Part shown: in pieces, positions 18,018 through 27,481 of the stretch | Numbering within the stretch: the stretch's first letter is position 1 | Layout: the number at the start of each line of letters is the position of its first letter | Assembly (NCBI GenBank): GCA_963765705.1 | Contig: CAVXXJ010000005.1 | Location: forward strand, 1 to 64,000 | Origin: Gaiellasilicea sp963765705 | Lineage (GTDB): Bacteria; Actinomycetota; Thermoleophilia; Gaiellales; Gaiellaceae | Direction: 5' to 3' | DNA: 64,000 nucleotides | Notes under the pieces: generated by a model | Databases searched by the model: none | Seen by the model: only the letters and a program-made list of their open reading frames with translations | Told to the model about the DNA's origin: nothing | Translations under genes and position numbers: made by a program

Positions 18018-20820
18018 GTGCTCGAACTGGTCTGGCAGCAGGACGCGACCGCGTCCCTCTTCACCCGTGATCCGGACGGGACGGTTTCGGGTGCCCGAAG
18101 CCTCGGCGTCCACGAGCTGATCCGGATCGCCGAGTCGCCTCCGGCCGACGCCGGCGCAAGTGCGCTCGCGGCGTTCGCCGTCGTCGAGCTCGCACATCGC
18201 TCGGTCACCGAGGGTCTCGTCCACCCCTATCTCGAGCACGTCGGCGGCGCCTGGCACGCCTTCTGGGGCGCCACGCTCGACGAGAGCGTGCAGACGACGC
18301 TCGACGGGATCGCCGCTGCGCTCCCCGAGGCCGGCGCGACCGCGTTCGGCGGCGACCGTGACGAGACCGTGCGCGACCTGTACCCCGTCCTCGTCGACCA
18401 GATCGCGCGCGACCGCCTCCAGGCGGGACGGGTCCGGCTCGCCGCCTCGCTGCGAAACGGCCGGCCGACCGCGGTCGAGCTCTTCCTCGACGGGCTCGGC
18501 GCAACCGATCCGGAGCTGCCGCGCCACGCGGGCTATGCGGCGCTCAACCGCCGGCTCTCCCGCTGGCTCGACGACGGCCTCGGCCGCCGCTCCTCGGCCC
18601 CGTGGAAGCTCAGCCTGCACCTGGACGAGCGCGGGACGGCGCTGGTGCTCGAGCTGTGGCTGCACGCGGAGGACGACCCGACGCTCGGGCTGCCCGCGAG
18701 GCTGCTCGCGGAGGAGGGCGACGAGGTCTTCACGTTCCTCCGTGCGAGCGACCCGCACCGCGACCTGGCCAAGCAGCTGACCGAGATCGAGCCGCTGCTC
18801 GCCGACCACGGCATCCGGTTCGACCAGGTGACGCCTGCCGAGGCCGAGCTCGACGGCGACGAGGTGCAGCTGTTCCTGCGCGAGGCGATGCCGCTGCTCG
18901 AGGCGCGCGGCGTGCCGGTGCTGCTGCCGGGCGCCTGGCTGGGCTCGCCGAGCAAGCTGCGGATCAACCTGACCGCGACGAGCAGCGGCGTCCCCGTCCG
19001 TTCGAGCGGCCTGCTCTCGACGACCTCGCTCGCGACGTTCGACTGGAAGCTCGCCATCGGCGACGTCGTCCTCAGCGAGCAGGAGCTCGCCGACCTCGCC
19101 GCGGCGAAGGAGCCGTTCGTCCGCGTCGCCGGCCGCTGGCACGCGCTGCGCCGGACGGACGTCGAGAAGGCGCTGCGCTTCCTCGAGCGCCGCCGCACCA
19201 CCGGTGTTGGAAGTACTGCCGGGATCGTCGAGCTCGTCCGCGCCGTGTCAGGGGCTCGAGACGGAGGAGGCAGGGCTCGAGCTGGGCGCGGTCTCCCTCG
19301 ACGCCCCGCTCTCGGACCTGCTCCAGGACGGGGAGCACCGCTTCAAGCCCCTGCCGACGCCCGCCTCGATGCGGTTCGCACTCTTCCCGTTCCAGGAGCG
19401 CGGTCACGGCTGGCTGCGGATGCTGGGCGACCTCGGTGTCGGCGGGATCCTGGCCGACGACATGGGGCTCGGCAAGACCGTCCAGGCGATCGCGATGCTC
19501 GCCTCCGAGCGCGAGGAGGCGGGACCCGGCGTGCTCGGTCCGACGCTCGTCGTCTGCCCGATGAGCGTCGTCAAGCAGTGGGGTGCGGAGATCGCGCGGT
19601 TCGCGCCCTCGCTGCGGGTGTACAGCCACCACGGCAGCCTCCGGCTCGCCGGCGCCGCGCTCGCGGAGGCCGCCCTGGCGTCGGACGTCGTCATCACCTC
19701 GTACGACATCGCCACGCGCGACGTCGACTTCCTCGCCGCGATCGCCTGGGACCGGCTGCTGCTCGACGAGGCCCAGGACGTCAAGAACCCGAACACGAAG
19801 CGGGCGCGCGCGCTGCGCCGGCTGCCGGCGCGGCGGCGGCTGGCGATGACCGGCACGCCGATCGAGAACCGGCTCAGCGAGCTGTGGGCGCTGATGGACA
19901 TCGTCAACCCCGGCCTGCTCGGCTCGCGGGAGTGGTTCGAGCGCGCGTTCGCGCGGCCGATCGAGACCCACAGCCACGACGGCGCGCTGGAGCGGCTGCG
20001 CTCGATCGTGCAGCCGTTCATCCTCCGCCGCGCGAAGGACGCGCCCGAGGTCGAGCTGGAGCTGCCGCCGATCACCGTCAACAAGGACTACTGCCGGCTG
20101 ACCGTCGAGCAGGCGAGCCTGTACCGCGCCACGGTCGACCACTGGCTGCCGCGAATCGAGGCGCACGGAGACCGCTTCGGCCGCCGCGGCGCCGTGCTCG
20201 CGATGCTCAGCCACCTGAAGCAGGTGTGCAACCACCCCGAGATGCTGGTCGCGACCGGGCAGCCGCTCGACGGCCGCTCGGGGAAGCTGGAGCGGCTGCT
20301 GGAGCTGCTCGAGCAGGTGCCCGAGGGCGACAAGGCACTCGTCTTCACGCAGTACCCGGGCTTCGACCGGCTCGTGCCGCATCTCGAGGAGCGGCTCGGC
20401 CGCAGCGTCGGCTTCTTCCACGGCCGCCTCAACGCGCGCCAGCGCGAGCACCTGCTGGACGAGTTCGCGACCGAGGACGGGCCGACGCTGCTCGTGATCT
20501 CGATCCGCGCCGGCGGCCGCGGGCTCAACCTGCCGGCCGCGAACCACGTCTTCCACTTCGACCGCTGGTGGAACCCGGCCGTCGAGCAGCAGGCGACCGA
20601 CCGAGCGCACCGCTTCGGCCAGCGCAAGCCCGTCTTCGTGCACAGCCTGATCTGCACGGGAACGCTGGAGGAGCGGATCGACGCGCTGCTCGACTCGAAG
20701 CGGGAGCTCGCGGAGAAGGTGATCGCCGCCCGCTCCGAGGACTGGCTCGGCGATCTCGACCTCGGCGCGCTGCGGGCCGCCGTCGAGCTGTCGACCGATC
20801 CCGGTGAGGTGGCCGCATGA
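18018..20820 (+). CDS. SNF2-family DEAD/DEAH helicase with bacterial SNF2-associated domain
   Basis: ATP-dependent DNA translocase. GTG 18018. The N-terminal 400 residues are the bacterial SNF2-associated region (PSKLRINLTATSSG near 18950). After a frame change near 19240 comes the helicase core: FPFQERGHGWLRML, Walker A DDMGLGKT, DEAQ instead of DEAH (LLLDEAQDVKNPNTK), TGTPIENRLSELWALMD, and in lobe 2 LVFTQYPGFDRL, FHGRLNARQREHLLDEF, SIRAGGRGLNLPAA and QATDRAHRFGQ. About 930 residues. Its stop overlaps the next ATG; the partner is a SWIM-domain protein, a pairing common in bacteria. Confidence 0.93.
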
Positions 20821-21498
20821 TCGGCAAAGGCCCCTGGGCGCGGCTCTTCGCGACGGCCGTCGTTCCGGACGAGAGCTCGTCGGTCGCCGAGCACGGGCGC
20901 CGGCTCGTCGAATCGGTCGAGCAGGTCGTGGTCGAGGCCGGAACGCTGTCCGCGTCGGTGGACGGGTGCGAGGTGACGATCGCCGCCGATCCCGGTGCCG
21001 CCGCGCATCTGGACCGCGCTGACGCGCTCGGCGCGGAACAGCCCTCAGATCCTGGCGGCGATCGAGGGCCGTGCGCAGTCCGTGCACCTCGAGCATCTGA
21101 TGACGCTCGACTGGGAGCGGCCGCTCGTGCCGCTGAAGCGAGAGCTGGCGCGCCGGTGCTCGTGCGAGCGCGGCGGCGCGTGCGAGCACGTCGCCGCTCT
21201 TGCGTACTCGTTCGCCGAGGAGATCGACCGGGATCCGTCGGCGCTGCTGCGCTGGCGCGGTGTCGACGTGGCCGAGGAGGCCGAGCCGGAGCCGGAGCCC
21301 GCCGCTGCCGTCGAGACGGTCCCGCCGGAGGCGTGGGAGGCGGGCGCGCTGCCGGAGCTCCGGCCGCTGCGGCCGCTGCCGGTCGGAGCTGTCCTGAAGC
21401 GCCTGGGGCCGAGCGGCTTGAAGGTCGGCGGCGACGATCTCGCAGACGTGCTCGAGCGGGCCTACGAGGAGTTCGCCAAGAGCGGGAGGAAGGGATGA
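20817..21498 (+). CDS. SWIM zinc-finger protein, partner of the SNF2 helicase
   Basis: ATG 20817 overlaps the helicase stop. The N-terminus (IGKGPWARLFATAVVPDESS) is separated by one frame slip near 21035 from the SWIM motif region LARRCSCERGGACEHVAALA, which has the C-x-C...C-x-H zinc ligands. An acidic Pro-rich linker and a short helical C-terminus (DDLADVLERAYEEFAKS) follow. About 226 residues. SWIM proteins encoded beside SNF2 helicases are thought to guide them to DNA or protein targets. Stop overlaps the start of the next gene. Confidence 0.85.
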
Positions 21499-22505
21499 CG
21501 CAGCTCGTGCAGGCGGTCGACGCCGTCGCGGCGGAGACCGGCTTCTCCGGGGTGGTTCGCGTGGATCGCGGCGGGCAGACCGAAGTGGCCAGGGCGTATG
21601 GCTTCGCCCATCGCGGCTTCGAGATTCCGAACACGATCGAGACGCGGTTCGCGACCGCGAGCGCGACGAAGGGCCTGACCGCGCTTGCCATCGTGAGCCT
21701 GATCGAAGCAGGCTCGCTCGAGCTGTCCACGACAGCGCGGTCGGTGCTCGGCGAAGACCTGCCGCTGATCGCCGACGACGTGACGGTCGAGCACCTGCTG
21801 TCGCACCGGTCGGGCATCGGCGACTACCTCGACGAGGACGACGAAGACATGGACTTCGCCGACTACCTGCTGCCGGTCCCCGTCCACGAGCTCGTGACGA
21901 CCGAGGACTACCTGGCCGTGCTCGGCGGCTTCCCGACGAAGTTCCCGGCGGGCGAGCGGTTCTCCTACTGCAACGGCGGCTACGTCGTGCTCGCCCTGAT
22001 CGCCGAGCGGGCAAGCGGGGTCCCGTACCACGAGCTGGTGCGCCGCCATGTCTGCGAGCCCGCGGGGATGCACGACACCGAGTTCCTGCGCTCCGACGAG
22101 CTCCCCGGACGCACCGCGCTGGGGTATCTCGAGGTCGACGGCGTCACGCGCACGAATGTCTTCCACCTGCCCGTCCGGGGGACCGGCGACGGTGGGGTCT
22201 ACACGACCGTCGCGGACGTCAGCTCGTTCTGGGCCGCGCTCTTCGCCGGTTCGATCGTGCCGGCGGACTGGGTGGCCGAGATGGTGCGCCCGCGCAGCGA
22301 CGTGCCGGACATGTCCAGACGGTACGGCCTCGGGTTCTGGCTCCATGCGTCCAGCGACGCAGTGATGCTGGTGGGCGGCGACACCGGCGTCTCGTTCACG
22401 AGCGTCCACGACCCGGCCGAAGCGATCACCTACACGGTGATCTCGAATACCACGGACGGCGCCTGGCCGGTCGTGCGCCTGCTGCTGACGCGGTTGTCGC
22501 CCTAG
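21495..22505 (+). CDS. serine hydrolase, class C beta-lactamase/PBP-like
   Basis: Intact, 336 residues, ATG 21495 after GGGAGGAAGG. The S-x-x-K motif is ATASATKGLT near residue 52, with the Ser nucleophile and Lys. The Y-x-N motif is FSYCNGGYVVLALI. A GGDTG near the C-terminus replaces the usual KTG/HTG third motif. No signal peptide is evident, so a cytoplasmic esterase or peptidase is as likely as a cell-wall enzyme. It overlaps the SWIM gene, though a functional link is not obvious. The TAG stop is the terminal CTAG of a palindromic repeat. Confidence 0.85.
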   Translation: MTQLVQAVDAVAAETGFSGVVRVDRGGQTEVARAYGFAHRGFEIPNTIETRFATASATKGLTALAIVSLIEAGSLELSTTARSVLGEDLPLIADDVTVEHLLSHRSGIGDYLDEDDEDMDFADYLLPVPVHELVTTEDYLAVLGGFPTKFPAGERFSYCNGGYVVLALIAERASGVPYHELVRRHVCEPAGMHDTEFLRSDELPGRTALGYLEVDGVTRTNVFHLPVRGTGDGGVYTTVADVSSFWAALFAGSIVPADWVAEMVRPRSDVPDMSRRYGLGFWLHASSDAVMLVGGDTGVSFTSVHDPAEAITYTVISNTTDGAWPVVRLLLTRLSP

Positions 22506-22563
22506 GAGGGTTTGGCGAAATATCGGCTGAGCCGTCGGGCGACATTCCGCCAAACCCTCCTAG
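22502..22563. repeat. palindromic intergenic repeat, copy 1
   Basis: Perfect 16-base arms, CTAGGAGGGTTTGGCG at 22502-22517 and its complement at 22548-22563, around a 30-base centre with partial self-complementarity. The outer CTAG of each arm contains the TAG stop of the flanking convergent gene (serine hydrolase stop 22503-22505; DUF2237 stop 22562-22560). The same element recurs at 24778-24827. Probable role: bidirectional terminator or mRNA 3' end protection. Confidence 0.85.
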
Positions 22564-22943
22564 ACGGCATCGGGAGCGACCGCCCGGGCGGTCAGCGCCT
22601 CGATCGGCACGAACTCGAGCGCGCCGACGTGCGTCGCGCCGAGCACGACCTCGGGCGCCATGCCGGCCTCGTGCGCCTCGAGCCACCGCGGCGCGCAGAG
22701 GCACCAGCGGTCGCCCGGCTGCAGCCCTTCGAAGCCCCACTCCGGGCGGGGCGTCGAGAGGTCGTTCCCGGCCTGGCGGCTGAACTCGAGGAACTCCTCG
22801 GTCATCACCGCGCAGACCGTGTGGCTGCCCACGTCCTCGGGCCCGGTCCCGCAACAGCCGTCGCGGAAGAAGCCCGTCATCGGCTCGAGCGAGCAGGGCA
22901 GCAGCTCGCCACCGACGACGTTGAGGTCGGGCTCGCGGCTCAC
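22560..22943 (-). CDS. DUF2237 family protein
   Basis: Intact, 127 residues, GTG 22943. It shows the family pattern: NVVGGELLPCSLEPMTGFFR, DGCCGTGPEDVGSHTVCAVM and GDRWCLCAPRWLEAHEAG, with conserved Cys pairs that suggest a metal- or cofactor-binding site. The biochemical role is not established. It starts 15 bases after the stop of the upstream DEAD-box gene and is probably co-transcribed with it. Its stop lies in the terminal CTAG of the palindromic repeat. Confidence 0.85.
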   Translation of the reverse strand: MSREPDLNVVGGELLPCSLEPMTGFFRDGCCGTGPEDVGSHTVCAVMTEEFLEFSRQAGNDLSTPRPEWGFEGLQPGDRWCLCAPRWLEAHEAGMAPEVVLGATHVGALEFVPIEALTARAVAPDAV

Positions 22944-22958
22944 GATGCGGAGCCTAAA

Positions 22959-24147
22959 TCAGCGAGAGCGGCGCCGCTGCCGGTTGCCGGAGCTGCGCTG
23001 ACTCGGATTCGGCTTCGGCCTCGTGGCGACGACCATCCCCGAGGAGGCGAAGGACTCGCCGTGGCCGAGGCGTGTGGCGAGACGGCTGACGTCGCCGCGC
23101 TGCTCCGGGAGGACGAGCGTGACGCCGGTGCCGCTGCGGCCGGCCCGGCCGGTGCGGCCGACGCGGTGGACGTAGTCGTTGTCGCCGTGCGGCGGGTCGA
23201 AGTTGATCACGTGCGTGATGTCGTCGACGTCGAGGCCGCGGGCGGCGACATCGGTGGCGACGAGCGTCGAGACGCGCCCCGACTCGAACTGCGCGAGCGC
23301 GCGCTCCCGCTGGTTCTGCGAGAGGTTGCCGTGCATCGCGACCGCCTTGATGTTGTGCTGGCGCTCGAGCTTGCGTGCGAGCTTGTCGGCGCCGTGCTTC
23401 GTCCGCACGAAGACGAGCGCGAGCCCGCGGTCCGAGGCGGAGCTGCTCGACGAGGCGGTCGAGCTTGTCCTCGGCGGTGACGGCGACGAAGGTGTGGTCG
23501 ATCTCGCCGCGCTGCGCCTCGGCGGGCGCGTCCGCCTGGACGCGGACCGCGTTGACGGTGTAGGCGCGGGCGAGCTCGGCGACTGCGCCGTCGAACGTGG
23601 CGGAGAAGAGCATCGTCTGGCGGTTGTCCGGGACGCCGCGGAGGATGCGGTCGACCTGCGGCTTGAAGCCCATGTCGAGCATCCGGTCGGCCTCGTCGAG
23701 GATGAGGACGCGGACGGCGGTGAGCGAGACGGCGCGGCGCTCGATCAGGTCGAACATCCGGCCGGGCGTCGCCACGAGAATGTGGGCGTCGCGCGCCTTC
23801 TTGATCTGAGCACCGATCGGGGCGCCGCCGTAGACCGTCTCGACGCGCAGGCCCTTGGCCTTGGCGAGCGGGCGGATGTCGGCCGCGACCTGGAGCGCGA
23901 GCTCGCGGGTCGGGCAGAGGACGAGCGCGCCGGGCCGGGCGTTCGAGCCGGCGGTGCGCTCGACGATCGGCACGGCGAAAGCGAGTGTCTTGCCGGAGCC
24001 CGTCGGCGACTCGGCGAGAACGTCGAGGCCTGCGAGCGCGTCCGGCAAGACGCGGGACTGAATTGCAAAGGGATGGGTGATCCCGGACGCCTTGAGCGCA
24101 CCGATGACGGGCGCGCTGACGCCGAGGTCCTGGAATGACTTTGACAC
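22959..24147 (-). CDS. DEAD-box RNA helicase
   Basis: RhlE/DeaD-like RNA helicase. GTG 24147 (SKSFQDLGVSAPVIGAL) sits behind CAAGGAG. Motifs: Q-motif IQSRVLPDALAG, Walker A SPTGSGKTLAF, PTRELALQ, TPGRMFD, LDEADRMLDMGFKPQV, FSATF. After one frame slip near 23440: AMHGNLSQNQRERALAQF, LVATDVAARGLDVDDITHVI and VHRVGRTGRAGR. A basic Arg/Ser tail follows (RSSGNRQRRRSR). About 400 residues, cytoplasmic; likely role in ribosome assembly or RNA decay. Confidence 0.93.
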
Positions 24148-24331
24148 GTGTTCTACTCCTTGATTGACGAGCATGCTCGAGACGCAACTGACCTCGAACA
24201 CCTAAAAAGGAGGAACGAGAAGCTAGATCTCCACGGGGCCGAATGGCCTGCCGTGCACCCAAGGTAGCGGAGACATGTCAGGAAAGTGTGTGCAGCCGTT
24301 GTCATGCACCCCAGAGGAAGGAGCGAATCGA

Positions 24332-24781
24332 ATGGACCAGCCAACCGCGGAGCGGGCGTTGCGCCGGCTCGAGCCTCTCGTCGGCGAGTGGACACTCGAG
24401 GCGGTGGGAGCCGACGGAACGCCGTGGCCGGGCGGCGGCAGGGCCACCTTCGAATGGCACGCCTCGGGGGCACACCTGGTCCAGCGCGCGACGATCGACC
24501 ATCCAGAGGCGCCCGACAGCGTCTCCATCTTCGGCTGCGATGCGGCCAACGGGACGTACTTCCAGCTCTACTCCGACGCGCGCGGCGTCTGCCGGGTCTA
24601 CGAGATGAGCATCGGCGACGGCGAGTGGAAGCTCTGGCGCGAGGGCGAGCCGTTCGCCCAGCGCTTCTCGGCAACCTTCAGCGACGACGGCAACACGATC
24701 GAGGGACGCTGGGAGCTCGCCGAGGACGGCACCAACTACGCCACCGACTTCGACCTCGTCTACCGCAGAGTCGACGCCTAG
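24332..24781 (+). CDS. DUF1579-like small beta-barrel protein
   Basis: Intact, 149 residues. ATG 24332 behind GGAAGGAG. The N-terminus RALRRLEPLVGEWTLEAVGA, then RATFEWHASGAHLVQRATID, resembles DUF1579/nitrobindin-like barrels and is related in layout to the gene at 14965. No signal peptide and no catalytic motif are visible. Its TAG stop is formed by the CTAG that begins palindromic repeat copy 2. Confidence 0.65.
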   Translation: MDQPTAERALRRLEPLVGEWTLEAVGADGTPWPGGGRATFEWHASGAHLVQRATIDHPEAPDSVSIFGCDAANGTYFQLYSDARGVCRVYEMSIGDGEWKLWREGEPFAQRFSATFSDDGNTIEGRWELAEDGTNYATDFDLVYRRVDA

Positions 24782-24827
24782 GAGGGTTTGGCGGAATATC
24801 AGCCGATATTTCGCCAAACCCTCCTAG
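24778..24827. repeat. palindromic intergenic repeat, copy 2
   Basis: Same 16-base arms as the copy at 22502: CTAGGAGGGTTTGGCG at 24778-24793 and complement at 24812-24827. The shorter 18-base centre itself pairs (AATATC/GATATT with loop AGCC), so the whole 50-base unit folds into one long hairpin. The outer CTAGs again hold the TAG stops of both convergent genes (24779-24781 on plus, 24826-24824 on minus). Confidence 0.88.
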
Positions 24828-25198
24828 GGCTTGCGGGCGACCGCCTCGACCTCGACGAGGATGCCGCCGGGCAGGCTGACGCCGACGGTCGTGCGGGCGG
24901 GATACGGCTCCTGGAAGATCCCGCGGTAGACCTCGTTGAAGGCCGCGAAGTCGCCGAGGTCGTTGAGGTAGGCGTTGACCTTGATCACGTCCGCCGGGCC
25001 GCAACCGCCCGCCCGGAGGCACGCGAGCAGGTTCTCGAACACCTTCACGGTCTGCCCGCCGATGTCGTCGGCCGTCAGCTGCCCGGACTCGTCGAAGCCG
25101 ACCTGACCCGCCGTGTAGACGAGGTCGCCGCTGACGACGACCGGGGAGTACGGCGCCGCGGGACGCGCGACGCCCTCCGGCTGAATCGCTTCCTTCAT
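24824..25198 (-). CDS. RidA family enamine/imine deaminase
   Basis: Intact, 124 residues. It hydrolyses reactive enamine/imine intermediates released by PLP enzymes. The family core is present: PYSPVVVSGDLVYTAGQVGF, VFENLLACLRAGGCGPADVI, KVNAYLNDLGDFAAFN and YPARTTVGVSLPGGILVEVE, with the conserved Arg of P-A-R-T-T-V. It begins 3 bases after the stop of the upstream PLP-enzyme gene, so the pair is an operon and the functional match is direct. Confidence 0.93.
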   Translation of the reverse strand: MKEAIQPEGVARPAAPYSPVVVSGDLVYTAGQVGFDESGQLTADDIGGQTVKVFENLLACLRAGGCGPADVIKVNAYLNDLGDFAAFNEVYRGIFQEPYPARTTVGVSLPGGILVEVEAVARKP

Positions 25199-25201
25199 CC
25201 T

Positions 25202-26254
25202 TCACCTCACCTTTCCACGTGCCGCTGTCGGCAGCGTCTCGACGACCTCGCCGCCGCGGTGCATGACGATCTCGTCGTGCATGTTGGCGGCGGTGCACGC
25301 ATGGTTGGGGACGATCGTGACCCGGTCTCCGATCTCGGGCGGAGACTCGCAACGGCTGACGTCCACGTAGCCGTGCTCCTCGTTGAGCGCGTAGACCTCG
25401 GCCTCCGGATGCTCGACGAGCAGGCCGTGGCCGGTGGCGCCCACCGCGAGATCCGACGTGAGCGTCTTCGAGCCGGCGTCGATGATCGCCCGCTCCCGCG
25501 TCGGGCGGCTGACGACCGTCGCGACGATGTGCAGCGCGCAATCCTCGAGCGGCACCGAGCCGTTCGCGATGCAGGCGCGGTCGCCGTAGATGTAGGTGCC
25601 GACGCGGAGCTCGTCGACGACGGCGAGCTCGTGCGTGCGCTCGGCCGTCGGCGTGCCGCCGCCGCTGACCCGGCCGGCGGAGAGGCCGCGCGCCTCGACG
25701 GCCTCGCGGGCGGCCTTGAGCCACGGCGCCGTCTCCGGGAGCGACGGGTACGTCATCAGGCCTGCGAAGCGCAGTCCCTCGAGGCCGTCGACGAGCTCGG
25801 CCAGCTCGGCAGCCTCCTCCGGGGTCTGGACGCCCGTCCGGCCGAGCCCGGTGTCGCACTCGACCAGGAAGTCGACCTCCACCCCGTGCCTGGCGAGCAC
25901 CGGCGAGAGGCCCTCTGCCACGACCGCCGAGTCGCCGACGACGGTCATCTTCACGCGCGCCGCGAGGGCGGCGAGCCGCTCCGCCTTCGCCTCCCCGACG
26001 AGCGGGAACGAGAGCAGGATGTCGTCGATGCCGGCGTCGGCCATGATCTCGGCCTCGCCGAGCTTCTGGCACGTGATCCCGACCGCCCCGGCGTCGAGCT
26101 GGAGCCGGGCGAGCTCGGGCAGCTTGTGGGTCTTGATGTGCGGCCGCAGCGCCACACTGTGCTCATCGCAATAGGCTTGCATACGCGAGATGTTCCGCTC
26201 GATCGCGTCGAGATCGGCGGTCAGGACTGGGGTCTCGAGGTCGGACACCTGCAT
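25202..26254 (-). CDS. D-threonine aldolase / D-serine dehydratase-like PLP enzyme
   Basis: Intact, 350 residues, ATG 26254. Alanine-racemase-type N-terminal barrel with the PLP lysine in LRPHIKTHKLPELARLQLDA, then LVECDTGLGRTGVQT and SGGGTPTAERTHELAVVDEL. The C-terminal beta-domain has the metal-site motif NHACTAANMHDEI with the His and Cys ligands of the DSD1/D-threonine aldolase family. It should act on D-hydroxy amino acids; aldolase versus dehydratase cannot be separated from sequence alone. It is in an operon with RidA and near an N-acyl-D-amino-acid deacylase. Confidence 0.88.
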   Translation of the reverse strand: MQVSDLETPVLTADLDAIERNISRMQAYCDEHSVALRPHIKTHKLPELARLQLDAGAVGITCQKLGEAEIMADAGIDDILLSFPLVGEAKAERLAALAARVKMTVVGDSAVVAEGLSPVLARHGVEVDFLVECDTGLGRTGVQTPEEAAELAELVDGLEGLRFAGLMTYPSLPETAPWLKAAREAVEARGLSAGRVSGGGTPTAERTHELAVVDELRVGTYIYGDRACIANGSVPLEDCALHIVATVVSRPTRERAIIDAGSKTLTSDLAVGATGHGLLVEHPEAEVYALNEEHGYVDVSRCESPPEIGDRVTIVPNHACTAANMHDEIVMHRGGEVVETLPTAARGKVR

Positions 26255-26299
26255 CCGCCGACGTTATCTCAGCGGCAGCCGTACTACACTCCGGGCCGG

Positions 26300-27046
26300 T
26301 TGGCCGGCGCATTCGACCTGACTGGACGCCGCGCCCTCGTCACGGGCGGCGGCGGCGGGATCGGGCGCGGGATCGCGCGCGCACTCGTCGACGCGGGCGC
26401 CGGCATTGCGATCATCGGCCGCTCGGCGAGTGCCGACGAGGCGGCCGCGGAGCTGGGCGGCATCTCCGTCCGCGCCGACCTCAACGACCGCGACGCGCTC
26501 CGCCGCGGCTTCGAGGAGGCAGTCGGAGCGCTGGGCGGGATCGACATCCTCGTCAACTCACACGGGATCGGCCGCGCCTCCGACGCGGTCGACCACGACC
26601 TCGGCGACTGGGACGAGGTGATCGAGGTGAACCTGACGGCGACGTTCGAGCTGTGCCAGCTCGCGGGGCGGATCATGGTCGCGCAGGGCGGCGGCAAGAT
26701 CGTGAACATCGCGTCGGTGATGAGCTTCCAGGGCGGGTTCCGCATCTCCTCGTACGCGGCGAGCAAAGGGGGCGTCTCACAGCTGACGATGGCGCTGGCG
26801 AACGAGTGGGCGCCGCAGGGCGTCAACGTGAACGCGATCGCGCCGGGCTACGTCAAGACCGCGCTGAACGCGCGGATCTGGCGCGACGACCCCGAGCGGA
26901 CGAAGCAGATCGACGTCCGCATCCCCGCCGGCCGGTGGGGCGATCCGGCCGACATCGGCGGCGCGGTCGTCTTCCTCTCGTCCCCCGCCGCCGACTACGT
27001 GCACGGCGTGACGTTGCCGGTCGACGGCGGCTGGCTCGCGCGCTGA
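26300..27046 (+). CDS. SDR-family NAD(P)-dependent dehydrogenase (KduD/gluconate 5-dehydrogenase-like)
   Basis: TTG 26300 is the most likely start (LAGAFDLTGRRALVTGGGGG). Nucleotide-binding motif TGGGGGIGRG, NSHG in place of NNAG, catalytic Ser in NIASVMSFQGG, Y-x-x-x-K in SYAASKGGVSQL, and the classical ending VVFLSSPAADYVHGVTLPVD-GGW. About 248 residues, intact. It is divergent from the D-threonine aldolase-like gene with 45 bases between starts, so both promoters overlap. Probable substrate is a sugar acid or hydroxy acid; not determined by sequence. Confidence 0.9.
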   Translation: MAGAFDLTGRRALVTGGGGGIGRGIARALVDAGAGIAIIGRSASADEAAAELGGISVRADLNDRDALRRGFEEAVGALGGIDILVNSHGIGRASDAVDHDLGDWDEVIEVNLTATFELCQLAGRIMVAQGGGKIVNIASVMSFQGGFRISSYAASKGGVSQLTMALANEWAPQGVNVNAIAPGYVKTALNARIWRDDPERTKQIDVRIPAGRWGDPADIGGAVVFLSSPAADYVHGVTLPVDGGWLAR

Positions 27047-27121
27047 GTGTCGATTACTTCACGCTCCGTTCGTCGTCTTAACTGAAGGCGCACTCCGCCC
27101 ACACGACGAGAGGAGCACGAC

Positions 27122-27481
27122 ATGGCAGGTCAGATGGTCCACCTCGAGATCCCCGCGGGTGACACGGCGAAGGCCCGTGAGTTCTGGGGCTCGCTCTTCG
27201 GCTGGCAGTTCGAGGAATACCCCGGCAGCCCGACCGAGTACCACATGACGCGGTTCTCCGACAACCAGGGCGGGGCGATCGCCGAGGCCGACGGCGACAA
27301 GCGCGGGCCCCGCGTGTACTTCGACGTCGACGACATCAAGGCCGGGGTCGCTCAGGTCAACGAGCTGGGCGGCCAGACCGGCGAGCCGATGCCGGTGCCG
27401 AGCATGGGCTGGTTCGCGACCTGCACGGACACAGAGGGCAACGACTTCGGTCTCTGGCAGACCGACCCGAACGCGGGCTAG
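27122..27481 (+). CDS. VOC (glyoxalase/bleomycin-resistance fold) protein
   Basis: Intact, 119 residues, ATG 27122 preceded by GAGAGGAG. Pattern of the family: MVHLEIPAGDTAKAREFWGS, LFGWQFEEYPG, YFDVDDIKAGVAQVNELGG, and the closing GWFATCTDTEGNDFGLWQTD with a metal-ligand-like Glu. Single domain, probably dimeric. The last 4 bases overlap the end of the convergent deacylase gene. Function not assignable. Confidence 0.88.
   Translation: MAGQMVHLEIPAGDTAKAREFWGSLFGWQFEEYPGSPTEYHMTRFSDNQGGAIAEADGDKRGPRVYFDVDDIKAGVAQVNELGGQTGEPMPVPSMGWFATCTDTEGNDFGLWQTDPNAG

Noticed and set aside
19072..22014. 980-codon minus-strand open frame opposite the SNF2 helicase
   Set aside because: Composition is Arg/Pro/Ser repeats typical of antisense to high-GC genes; the plus strand has clear helicase motifs.
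24788..26299. Long open frame upstream of the SDR gene on the plus strand
   Set aside because: It is the antisense of the intact RidA and D-threonine aldolase-like genes, and lacks protein-like composition.
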